The notes beneath the pieces were generated by a model. The model did no database searches and was not told the DNA's origin. It was given only the letters and a program-made list of their open reading frames with translations. DNA of 64,000 bases. Source: Frateuria sp. Soil773 (GTDB lineage Bacteria; Pseudomonadota; Gammaproteobacteria; Xanthomonadales; Rhodanobacteraceae). The stretch is taken from the NCBI RefSeq assembly GCF_001428405.1, contig NZ_LMSL01000036.1, positions 1 to 64,000 on the forward strand, written 5' to 3'. Position numbers and translations under genes: made by a program. Below are positions 32,801 through 42,100 of this stretch, one piece after another (position 1 is the first letter of the stretch; each line of letters starts with the position of its first letter).

Positions 32801-35800
32801 CATCGGTGTTAGGTGCGCTCGACTGGAAACCAGTCGCCCGCTTCCAGAAACCGGCTTGCGCGAAGGATTCATTCAAGGACCGGCCATGGCGGTCCAGGAC
32901 ACGCGCATGGACCGCGCCCGCGTCCGGCATGGGCAGCGCTTCGCCTCGTAGCCAACGCTGGGCGGCCTCGCCCTGCAGACCAGCAGCTACCGCAGCCAGT
33001 ACTGGGAGCGGCGCCGTCCCCTGCAACCAGGTGTGTACCGCCACTCCCAGCTCACGCAGGCGTAGGGCTACCGCGAGCGTTGCCGCTTCCTGGACGAAGC
33101 AGTCGCCTCCGGACTGCGGCGACAGCTTGAGCATCTTTACGATGGCACGGCTGGTGTCGATGTCGAAAAGGTCCAGCTCGATCGCAAGGCCTTGCTCGGA
33201 ATCCGTGGCGATCGCGGGAGCATGCAGCTCCATGCTGGCCAGTGAAGCGAGCGCCTCATCGGCGCTGGTCGCGACAATGGCAGCACGCGCCGGCCCGGAC
33301 CAGCGGCCTAGGCGGCTGGTTGCGCACAACGCCAGATACGAGTCGGTGTCGTCACCGCAGGCAGCCAGGGCTGCCACCCAGCGCTCGCTCAATGCCGACA
33401 AGGCATCTGTATCGGCGGCAGCCAGGCATAGAATCGGCAATGGGCGAGGCCCAGGCCGGAGAATCTCTGGTGCGGAAGCCAACAGCAGATGGGCATTGGT
33501 TCCCGAAAATCCGAAAGAGCTGATGCCGCCCAGGCGAACACCCGCATCCGGCAGTGCCGCCTGCATTCCGGCAACCCGTAGGTGCGTGGCGCCGATCTCC
33601 GCGACTTGTGGATTCATTTGCTGGAAATGCCGATTCGCCGGGATGCTTCCCGACTGCAGCGACATGGCCAGTTTCAACAGGCCGGCGATGCCGGCCGCCG
33701 CCTCGGCATGTCCGATCAGGCTCTTGGCCGACCCCACCCACAATGGCTTGTTGCGCGTCGGGCGATCGAAGACCCTAGCCAGGGCTTGCCATTCGATGGG
33801 ATCACCCAGGGTCGTGCCAGTACCGTGGGCCTCGATCAAATCGATGGCATCGGCATGCACACCTGCCTGCGCCAAGGCAGCTTCGATGACCTGCTGCTGC
33901 GCTGCCGGGTTCGGCGCCGTCAACGAACTGCTTCGGCCGTCCTGATTCAAGGCCGAGCCCAGGACCAGTGCCAGTACTTGATCGCCGTCCCTCTCTGCAT
34001 CGGAGAGCCGCTTCAGAACCACGATGCCGCACCCTTCGGCGCGCACATAGCCATCGGCGCTGCGGTCGAAACTCTTGCAGCGCCCGTCGGGGGCCAGCAT
34101 GTTCGCCTTGCACGGCGAGGCAAACGTCGAAGGATCCAGGATCAGATTGACGCCACCGGCAAGCGCCAGCTCGCTTTCGCCCGAGCGCAGGCTTTGGCAG
34201 GCCAAGTGGACTGCCACCGCCGACGAGGAACACGCAGTATCGATGGCCATGCTGGGCCCTTGCAGGCCGAATACATAGGATACGCGGCCGGCAATCACGT
34301 TCAGCTTGCTGCCCGTGCCGAGATAGGCCAGATCTGGCGTCAGATCCATGTGCTGGCGCAGCAAGGGCAGGTACTCGTTGTCGGCTACTCCCAGGAATAC
34401 CCCGGCCTTGCTGCCGCGCAATGACATCGGGTCGATGCCGGCCTGCTCCAGGGCATGCCATGTCCCTTGCAGCACCAGCCGTTGCTGGGGGTCCAGAAGT
34501 TTCGCTTCGCGCGGGCCTATACCGAACACGGCTGCGTCGAACTGCTCGACATGGGCTAACGCACCGAAAGCCATCGTGTAGGGACGCTCTGGATTGCACG
34601 TGCTCATCCAGGCATCCAGGTCGAAGCGCTGGCTGGGGGCATCGACGATGCCGTCGACCCCGTTCAACAGGTTCTGCCAGTACGCGGACAACGAGTCGGC
34701 ACCACCAGGCATGCGAGCCGAGGCACCTATGATGGCGATGGGTTCGTCGTGGGCGCCCGTCCATGATGGAGCAACAGGCGGGGCCGGGTCCGGTTCAAAC
34801 AGCGATTGCGCCAGATGTCCAGCGAGGGCGGCGCAATTGCCGTGCTCGAATACGACGGTCCCGGGCAAATGCCGTGCAAACGTCTTGCTCAGGCGATTGC
34901 GGATGTCGATGGCAAGCACGGAGTCCATGCCTATCTCGAGCAGTGGCTTGTCCAACGGCAGCTCCCGCTTGGACAAGCCCAGGACCTGCGCCGCAATCGT
35001 TCGCACCAAGTCCTGCAACACCAGCAATCGCGGGCCAGGAGCCTGCGCACGCAGGCGCGCCAGCAGGCCGTCATCCCCGGCCTGGAGACTCGCCGCCGGA
35101 TTGGGCGGAGTGGGCACGGCGACCATGTCGTCGAACCAGGCGAACGGATGCGCACTGTGGCAGGTATCGCGAAACTGGGGCCAAGCTGCCGAAACCAGGA
35201 CCTCCTCATCCATGTCTATGCCCGATTCCGTCGCCAGCAATGCACCAACCACATCGTGGATGGACATGGATTGCAGACCCGCGGCGGCCAGTTGGTGACC
35301 CTCCGTCCCCCCCGCCATCCGCGTATCGGCAACGGGGCCTAATGCCAGGTAGCTGGCCGGCATTCCTTGCCGGCGGCGCCACGCCGCGAGGCCAGCGAGG
35401 CCGGCATTGGCGCACGCATAGATCGCATGAGAAGGACTGCCCCAGGTGCCGGCAGCCGAGCCGACCAACACGAATTGCTCAGGCTCATCAACCGCCGTCA
35501 GCAAGTGCAGTTGCATCGCCCCATCTAGCTTGGCACCCAGCATCGCATCCAGATGCGCGTCCGATTGGGCGTCATCCAACGAACTGGCGGCCAATTGCCC
35601 CGCGAGATGGTAGACGTCGGTGATGCGCTGGCCGTACCCGTGCGCTTGCTCGACCGCCGACGCCAATGCCGGTGGATTGGCAAGGTCCACGTTCATCGAC
35701 ACGATCCGAGCGCCTGCAGTGCGCATGGCTTGCAGGCGCTCACGCTTGGAAGTCGGCAATGCTGCTTCAGGTTGCCGCGACAGCACGATCAGGCAACCGT

Positions 35801-38800
35801 GATCGCGTACCGACAAAGCTTCCAGCAAGCCCAAGCCGATATCGCCAAAACCGCCGGTGACCAGGACAACATCGGCCGGCCGACGGCGTTCCAATGACAA
35901 CTTCCGCGTCGTTGCGGTTCGCAGGCGCGGCACCAACACCGCATCCTCCGCAACACGCCAGCGAGGCTCTGCCTGGATGTGCTCCGCACTCGTCGAAAGC
36001 AGGGCTTGGACATCGGACCTGGCCAAGCCGGCTGCGTCGACGCCAGTCAGACAAGCGATGCTCGCTTGTGCCTGCCAACTCAAGGAAGCGACAAAAGAGG
36101 CCAATGCCTCCACGGCGACGGCGTCCTCACCGTCGATTTCACCTGCACCGGGCAGCAGAACCCAATAGATGCCTTTTGGGTCCTGCTGGAGAAAACGCTG
36201 GTAGGAGGCCGCCAACAGCATAAGCGACCTGCGCAGGCCATAGGTGCGGTGCTCCAGAAAACGCAGATCGAGCATATGTCCGACTGGCGCCTGACTATCC
36301 TGCTGGCTCAAACACGCCGGCATGACGAGCGGCACCGCAGGATCGCACAAGACTTCGAAGCTGACGCGCTGATCGCTGGCAGGCACCGATTTGGCCTGCC
36401 AGGACCAGCACACGCGGTGGGGCAGGACACGCCCACCGCCGCGCAGCGCATGGCCTGCCCCGGGCCAGTACGTCTTGTGCTGGAACGGATACATCGGCGC
36501 ACGCACGTACGGGCGGCCGCTACCGGGCCAATCCAGATTCAAGCCAGCACAAAACACCTCGGCCTGCGCCGATGCGAAAGCCTCCGTTTCGTTTGCTTTC
36601 ATCAGGCTGGGCACGGCCGTCTGGGTCAAACCAGCCTGACGCGCGAGACAAATCAGTGTATTGCCGGGGCCAATTTCGATCAGGATATCGACCTTCTCGG
36701 CAGCCAAGGTCCCCAACGCTGCAGTGAATGCCACCGGTTCGCGCGCATGCGCGAGCCAATGGCCCACATCGGTCAGTTCCTTCGTCGCTAGTCGCCCCGT
36801 CCGCGAGGAAATCAGCTCGACGGTCGGCTCGTGCAGGTCCAGTCCGGCGACGTGCCGGGCAAAGGCAGGCAGCATGGGCTCCATCATGGCGGAGTGGAAG
36901 GCATGCGACACACCCAGTCGAGCGGCGCGAATCCGCTCCGCTGCCAGATCAGCTTGAAGCGCCTCTACAGCGGCGACCGGACCGGCCACGACCGTCTGCG
37001 TTTCGCTGTTCATTCCAGAGATCGACACCTCTGGATGCGCAAAAAGCAGCTCTCGCACCCGCGCGGTCTCTGCCGCGACGGCGAGCATCGCGCCGGCCTC
37101 GCAGCATTCGTCCATCAATCGGCCGCGGGCTGCGGCAAGCCGGAGTCCAGTGGCTGAGTCGAACACGCCGGCCGCGCAGGCCGCCGCGATTTCACCGACG
37201 CTGTGCCCCAGCACCAGGTCGGGTCGTACTCCGAGTGCGGCCCAGGATTGCAGCAATCCATACTGCAGCAAGAACAAGGCTGGCTGGGCAAAACGGGTGT
37301 TGCCCATCAAAGTATCCGCTTCGGCACCGAACAGGTCGTCCAGGTCAATGCCGACAGCTTCCTTGAACACCGGAGCCAGTCGCGCCACTTCGGCGGCAAA
37401 CGCGGAATTGCCAGCCCTCAGCGAACGTCCCATGCCAGCGTATTGCGCACCCTGCCCTGAAAACAGGAACGCCACACTGCGCCTGCCGGCCGGCGCCTGG
37501 CCAGTCCATGCCACCGACGCTCCACCATCTCCATTGAGCAAGGACTGCAACGCGGCCCTTAGCAGCGTATCGTCGCTCCCCATACAAACGGAGCGGTAAT
37601 CCAGTCGTGCCCGTCCGCCGTTGGCCTTGGCGCATAGCGCGCGCGTGGCTTCTGGCGTCGCCGATTCCAGCGCCAAAAGCCAGCGTTTCTGCAACTCCCG
37701 CAGCGCCGTCGGTGACTTGGCCGTCATAGCCAGTAGCATCGGTTCCTCGTCGGCTTCATCCGCCCGCACCGCCGGTGCCTGCGACACGATCACGTGGGCG
37801 TTGCTGCCGCTTCCACCAAACGCGCTGATTCCTGCCAGGCACTCGTTCGCCTGCAGCGGCCAAGCCCGATGCTCGGTTGGCACCTTCAACAGCGTGCCCG
37901 CCCAATCGAAATGCGGCGTCGGCTTTGTCAGATGCAGATGCCGGGGCAACTGACCAGCACGCATCGACAAGACGACCTTGATCAACGCGGCAATGCCTGC
38001 AGCCGACTCCAGGTGTCCGATGTTGGTCTTGACCGATCCGACCCACAGTGGCCTCGTACGTGACGCGAACACTTCGCTTAACGCCCGCAGTTCGATCGGA
38101 TCGCCGAGCGCCGTGCCCGTCCCGTGCGCTTCTACATAGTCGATCTGCTCAGGCGTGACGCCAGCATCCTCCAATGCGGCACGCATGACGGCGACTTGGG
38201 CGGCGCCGTTTGGCGTCATGAGGCCCGAACTGGCGCCATCTTGGTTGATCGCCGAACCGCGCAGCACCGCCAACACAGGCCTTCCTTCATGCACGGCCTG
38301 GCTCAGGCTCATCAACACCAGCATGCCGCAACCCTCGCCGCGCACGATGCCATCGGCAGAGGCATCGAACGCTTTGCAGCGTCCGTTGGCGGCAAGCAGG
38401 TTGGAACGACTCGATGCCTCGGTGACTTCCGGTGCCAGGACGATATTGACACCGCCGACCAGGGCCAGGCCACACTCACCGCGACGGAGCGACTGCATGG
38501 CAAGGTGCACGGCCGTCAGGCCGGAGGAACAAGCGGTATCCACCGCCATTGCCGATCCGTTCAAGCCAAGCTGGTAGGCCAGTCGACCGGCGATGAAATT
38601 CAGGGAATTGCCCGAGACATAATAGGCATCGATCGGCGACTCGTCCTGGCGATCCTGCAGCCTTGCCGCGTAATCGCGTGCCGTTGCACCGATGAACACA
38701 CTCGACCTGGTGCCCCGCAGATCTTCGGCGCGAATGCCGGCATCCTCCAGCGCGTGCCAAGCGCATTCGAGGGCCCAACGCTGTTGTGGATCCAGGCTGC

Positions 38801-39149
38801 GTGCCTCACGAGGCGAAATACCAAAGAACTCGGCATCGAAATCGCCCGGGCGGTCCAACAGCCCTGCGTGGCGCCCCGGCATACCGGCTTCCTCGCCGCC
38901 AGCCTGGGCCGGCAATTCCCAACGCATCGGATCGATTTGCCCGATGGCATCGACGCCATTGGCAAGCAAGCGCCAATAGGCGTCGAGATCTTCCGCACCG
39001 GGAAAGCGGCAGGCCATGCCAACTACCGCTACCGGCGCGTGCCACGCCGCTTCCAGTTCGGCAACGCGCTGGCGCTGCTGGCGCAATGCACGCAGCGACT
39101 GTTCGATCAGGTTCGCCTCGCGGCTACCGACAGGCGGGGTCTCGCTCAC
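29829..39149 (-). CDS. Bimodular type I PKS, KS-AT-KR-ACP then KS-degenerate AT-DH-KR-ACP
   Basis: 3106 aa. An N-terminal coiled-coil docking helix (about 12-36) is followed by module 3. That module has KS (Cys207, HGTGT, KTNIGH), AT (GQGAQ, GHSVGE with Ser650, SHAFHS, hence malonyl), KR (TGGFGDIG, Tyr1244) and ACP (GMDSVL, Ser1410). Module 4 has a KS with an intact triad (Cys1640, His1775, His1814). A shortened AT-like stretch (about 1900-2170) lacks GQG and GHSxG; QGTAP stands where the nucleophile motif should be. DH (about 2195-2480) has HRLLGTVVVP, but the usual DxxxH/Q reads DTCFS (Asp2401, Ser2405). KR (TGGHGGIG, Tyr2863) and ACP (GLDSMA, Ser3027) close the protein. The acidic helical C-terminus should dock onto the next PKS. 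How module 4's ACP gets its extender unit cannot be explained by this protein alone. Confidence 0.95.
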   Translation of the reverse strand: MSETPPVGSREANLIEQSLRALRQQRQRVAELEAAWHAPVAVVGMACRFPGAEDLDAYWRLLANGVDAIGQIDPMRWELPAQAGGEEAGMPGRHAGLLDRPGDFDAEFFGISPREARSLDPQQRWALECAWHALEDAGIRAEDLRGTRSSVFIGATARDYAARLQDRQDESPIDAYYVSGNSLNFIAGRLAYQLGLNGSAMAVDTACSSGLTAVHLAMQSLRRGECGLALVGGVNIVLAPEVTEASSRSNLLAANGRCKAFDASADGIVRGEGCGMLVLMSLSQAVHEGRPVLAVLRGSAINQDGASSGLMTPNGAAQVAVMRAALEDAGVTPEQIDYVEAHGTGTALGDPIELRALSEVFASRTRPLWVGSVKTNIGHLESAAGIAALIKVVLSMRAGQLPRHLHLTKPTPHFDWAGTLLKVPTEHRAWPLQANECLAGISAFGGSGSNAHVIVSQAPAVRADEADEEPMLLAMTAKSPTALRELQKRWLLALESATPEATRALCAKANGGRARLDYRSVCMGSDDTLLRAALQSLLNGDGGASVAWTGQAPAGRRSVAFLFSGQGAQYAGMGRSLRAGNSAFAAEVARLAPVFKEAVGIDLDDLFGAEADTLMGNTRFAQPALFLLQYGLLQSWAALGVRPDLVLGHSVGEIAAACAAGVFDSATGLRLAAARGRLMDECCEAGAMLAVAAETARVRELLFAHPEVSISGMNSETQTVVAGPVAAVEALQADLAAERIRAARLGVSHAFHSAMMEPMLPAFARHVAGLDLHEPTVELISSRTGRLATKELTDVGHWLAHAREPVAFTAALGTLAAEKVDILIEIGPGNTLICLARQAGLTQTAVPSLMKANETEAFASAQAEVFCAGLNLDWPGSGRPYVRAPMYPFQHKTYWPGAGHALRGGGRVLPHRVCWSWQAKSVPASDQRVSFEVLCDPAVPLVMPACLSQQDSQAPVGHMLDLRFLEHRTYGLRRSLMLLAASYQRFLQQDPKGIYWVLLPGAGEIDGEDAVAVEALASFVASLSWQAQASIACLTGVDAAGLARSDVQALLSTSAEHIQAEPRWRVAEDAVLVPRLRTATTRKLSLERRRPADVVLVTGGFGDIGLGLLEALSVRDHGCLIVLSRQPEAALPTSKRERLQAMRTAGARIVSMNVDLANPPALASAVEQAHGYGQRITDVYHLAGQLAASSLDDAQSDAHLDAMLGAKLDGAMQLHLLTAVDEPEQFVLVGSAAGTWGSPSHAIYACANAGLAGLAAWRRRQGMPASYLALGPVADTRMAGGTEGHQLAAAGLQSMSIHDVVGALLATESGIDMDEEVLVSAAWPQFRDTCHSAHPFAWFDDMVAVPTPPNPAASLQAGDDGLLARLRAQAPGPRLLVLQDLVRTIAAQVLGLSKRELPLDKPLLEIGMDSVLAIDIRNRLSKTFARHLPGTVVFEHGNCAALAGHLAQSLFEPDPAPPVAPSWTGAHDEPIAIIGASARMPGGADSLSAYWQNLLNGVDGIVDAPSQRFDLDAWMSTCNPERPYTMAFGALAHVEQFDAAVFGIGPREAKLLDPQQRLVLQGTWHALEQAGIDPMSLRGSKAGVFLGVADNEYLPLLRQHMDLTPDLAYLGTGSKLNVIAGRVSYVFGLQGPSMAIDTACSSSAVAVHLACQSLRSGESELALAGGVNLILDPSTFASPCKANMLAPDGRCKSFDRSADGYVRAEGCGIVVLKRLSDAERDGDQVLALVLGSALNQDGRSSSLTAPNPAAQQQVIEAALAQAGVHADAIDLIEAHGTGTTLGDPIEWQALARVFDRPTRNKPLWVGSAKSLIGHAEAAAGIAGLLKLAMSLQSGSIPANRHFQQMNPQVAEIGATHLRVAGMQAALPDAGVRLGGISSFGFSGTNAHLLLASAPEILRPGPRPLPILCLAAADTDALSALSERWVAALAACGDDTDSYLALCATSRLGRWSGPARAAIVATSADEALASLASMELHAPAIATDSEQGLAIELDLFDIDTSRAIVKMLKLSPQSGGDCFVQEAATLAVALRLRELGVAVHTWLQGTAPLPVLAAVAAGLQGEAAQRWLRGEALPMPDAGAVHARVLDRHGRSLNESFAQAGFWKRATGFQSSAPNTDASIPLSARSLGSMVAPALAAAPDAFDWYLLAGAFVAGFPVRWPDAGARRSTNAPLYPFAGTRYWPHEQQVLVPTQPPMAVICGYYAIGERLSLPRSAEIRFRRRFTAQSPAYVDHHRLLGTVVVPAASHLSMVLCAWKSAGGAWPCTIEDVRLLSPLVLHDRGARWVELILTRSGSHYGVELVSCDEANGDDEHAWVTHMRCLVRAGAIGGPAPADAAEVTATWQETISRESFYAQFWEHGYTLGDSFRWLGQGWVRGEETVRQMSLPVLPDALDAFELYPGLIDTCFSVLSSGQLDWTTQHDADHIFIPVSIERLEFYGWHAGYEQAWAHARARQQPVAEGARAREDICLFEADGHVVARIAGFETRRAQREALKLGYRDSVRDWLYQTAWQDVAQGSDMPSEGQVGWLGAEGLPSGAGTSQEGMFEHLRWHLPWPSADAEDAGAMQVCLDTMTRHLSSDPVERLVISVPDVCSPGSGRPWCRLRQLLEIWQRLLTLELCPMPRLLILTRRAQHWPDSESGSSPLAAAVWGFARTLQVEHPELDLRVLDMDASATQDELLHALRHVLSVTSDERLWAWHQGRLQVPRLERYKPARSHGELQIRKDARYLVTGGHGGIGQALVNHLIEQNAGRVQVLVRRPNPVMLASWQNKSGQGGTHVEEIVVNDGIPEDLGSDAMPIGGIFHAAGTTADALALQTCVDDLDAVLGPKWEIAEALLALADRCRPGFVVLFGSMAATLPAQGQSAYAAANAALESFAEQFQRQGIAAIAIGFGPWGEAGMTARLGTAYGKRLADMGLQPFGLTQGLHVLGQLAQESRPALLAAAIDWSRFMVHRNEYAGSPLLSAFREGAQMATSAEVGGLRVSLQRLPSGQRATEMEKALRIAIASVLGLAGPEQVGRQRRLFDLGLDSMAAMDLREILQKKLDLKLRATVLFDYPSVEALGSFLLSELFVDAVQETGAPSFKTAVALDLDALSDAEAEALLLMELRE
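32640..33467 (-). other. Degenerate acyltransferase remnant in PKS module 4
   Basis: Within the 3106-aa protein, about 275 residues lie between the end of the second KS and the post-AT linker (LYPFAGTRYW). A complete AT region in the same protein takes about 435. The helix pattern around the nucleophile is still recognisable (LRELGVAV...LAAVAAGLQGEAAQRWL). GHSxGE is replaced by QGTAP, GQG is absent, and no HAFH-type motif is present. The domain should be catalytically dead. Confidence 0.8.
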
Positions 39150-42100
39150 CGCTGCTCTCCTGCAAGGTCAGGCAGATTCCTAAGCTCGCGCTCCAGGGAT
39201 GCCTCCAACTCGTCCAAAAGGAGCACGTCCGAACCGACTTGACGCTCGGCTGCCAGCCCGGCCAAGCAGGTCTCTGGCGAGTCATGTGCATCCACTCCGC
39301 ATGCTTCCTTTCTCAGCATGTCGAGCAGATGTCGCACCAGGCTCACCGGGCTAGGCCAGTCGTAAATCATTGTGGCTGGCAAGTTAAGCTGAAACTCGCG
39401 TTCGATCCGCTGGCGAAATTCCAGGGCCATCAGAGAATCCACACCCATGGCCTGAAAGCCATCATCCATCGACAGGTGACGGATATCGGACACGTTCAAT
39501 ACGGAAGCAAGCAACGGCATCACCGTCGCTTCCACCAGCGCTTCCTGCTTGCGCATGCTCAGCCCGCTCAGCCGCGCCCGCCAAGCGGCCGGCATTGGGG
39601 CTTCGGGCACCATGCCGGCAGACGTGTCCACCGGCGCGGTCCTGCCGACCAGGTGCGCCAGCAAGGCCCCCTCTCCGGCACTGGCCATCAACGCCTGCAG
39701 GCGCGGCCAATCGTTGCGGGCTACCACCATGCCACCTGGGTCGTCTCGGGTGGCTACCGCCAGCACTTCGACAATCTCTTCCGAGTCGATCGCCTGCACG
39801 CCGTAGCCTGCCAACACAGCGCGACTTTCCTCGCCTGCGGCCATACCGCCAGGACGGAGATGACCCCAGTTGATGGAAGTACCGGATAGACCCAGACTCC
39901 TGCGTTCGGCGATGAGCCCATCGATATACCCGTTGGCTGCGGCATAGTGCGCTTGGCCCTTGAAGCCCCAGGCCGAAGCCCCCGACGAGAAGCATAGGAA
40001 GAAATCCAAGGGCAACGCTCGACTCTGCCGATCGAGATTCGCCGTACCGAAGACCTTTGCGGCAAACACGCGCTCGAAATCGGCGCGACGAAGATCTCCT
40101 GCAGACATCGGTTCCGTAATCACGCCGGCCAGATGCAGGATTCCACGCAAGGGCGCCGGATCCTTCGCGATGGTCTCGAACGCCGAAGCAACGGCACCGG
40201 CATCGGCAAGGTCCAATACATCGACGACGACGCGAACCTGCCGTGCCCGCAGTTCCGCCACCAAATCCCGCTGCACGGCTGTCTCGATCCCTGTGCGCGA
40301 GAAAACCCGGATGTGACGCACGCCCTGATCTGCCAACCAGCGCAGTACCACCAATCCGACACCGCCCAGGCCGCCTGTCACCAGATACTGAGCGTCGGAC
40401 AGCACCGGTATCGTGGATGCATTGGCATCCATGGGAAGCAAACGTGGCAACTTTCGCCCGGCCGCGCTCCAATGGCATTCACGGGCCGCCGATGGAAGCT
40501 CCAGTTCCTGGGCTGCCCGGCACAGGCTGTCGCCGTCGTCGGGATCGAACAACACGCGCGCGATACCATGCTGGCCGGATTCCAGGCTGGCAACGCGGGC
40601 AAAGGCCAGCAACCCCTGGCCGACGGAACCGGCAATGCCCTTCTCTGTAGCAATCCAGACGCGCAGACGCGCGTCAACGTGCCGCTGCGGCCAGGATAGA
40701 AGCTCGGCCAGTCGCATGCAGGTCGAGAGAAGATCTGTCGTGTACGGACCAGCCAAAACATGCATGCGGACCGGTGTCATGCCCGTCATGACCGTTTCAG
40801 CCAGCGGACCGAGACCGTCGGGCGCATCGATCAAGTCCGATGCTTCGGCGCCCAGCCTGATCAGGGCGTCCCGCAGCCTTTGCCGCAAGATCGCATCGGC
40901 ACCGATCAGCACGTGCCGTAGACGCGCAGGCGATTGTTTCGCCAAGCCGGCATAGCGCGCCAGAACCAGTTTTTGCGAGCTTCCCGGGTGGCCATCGACC
41001 ACTTGGACGGCATCGAAACCGATCCGCGTCAGCAATTGCCGCCAAGCGGAGATGCCGAGCAACGGATAGTCCGCGCGCAATGGATCATGGTCAAAACACC
41101 ACCAACCATCGGTCAGGCCGAAGGTCAAATCGACCCAGGCCTGCTGCTCGGTTCCTTCGACCAGCGCCAGCCATCCACCCGGCTTCAACTGGCTTGCCGC
41201 GCGCCGCAGAGAACGCTCGATGTCGCGGGTCGCATGCACGACGTTGGCCGCGATCACTAGATCGTTGGCACCTCCGGCGACGAACCCATCGACATCCGAT
41301 TCAAGGTCGAAGGTCAATGCAGAGAAACCCTGCAGATGCCCGAATTGGCGATGCGCTCGCGTCACGAACGCGGGACCAACGTCGGTAAAGCAGTATTTAG
41401 CGTCCCGTCCTACCAGCCGCGGCAACACATGGGCGGTCGTACCGCCAGTGCCGCCACCGATCTCCAGGATGCGCAGGCCCTGGCCTGGCGGGCAGGCAGC
41501 CAGCAACGTCTCCAGCCACTCGCACATGCTCTGGCTCAACGCATTCAGAACCGGCCCGTCGCGATACAACTCGGTAACGTCGTCGAAACTGTTGTCCGGA
41601 AACAAAAGATGCACCGGATTGCGCATGCCTGCCAATACGGCTCCCAGCTCCAGCCCGCAGCGATGTAGCAGACGGAACTCCACCCGCCGGCCATGCCTGG
41701 CCTGAAAGGCCTCGATACACTCCTCGAGAGGGGCTGCGCCACGCGCCTGTTCGGTCGTCTCGAACGAGCCATGTCGCTGCACCAGGTAGCCAGCCTGCTC
41801 CAGCATGGCAAGCAGGCGCGGCACCAGTGGTTTCAGCCTTGGCAGAACCCGCAGAAGCTTCGTCACCGACTGCAAATCCTGCACCTGGCAATGAAGATTC
41901 GCAGCAAACCACATGGCTCGCACATAGTCGGCGGCCAGGCGTTCAAGATCACGCTCATAAGCCTGATAAAGACACAGGCTTTCTGTCTGCGCCGGTGACG
42001 GGGCTTCGGGGACAGCCGTCGGCGGCAACAGGTCGAAGGCTGCCTCCGGCTGCCACGCCAACTGATACAGCAAGCCGCCGGGTAGCCATCGCTCACCGCG

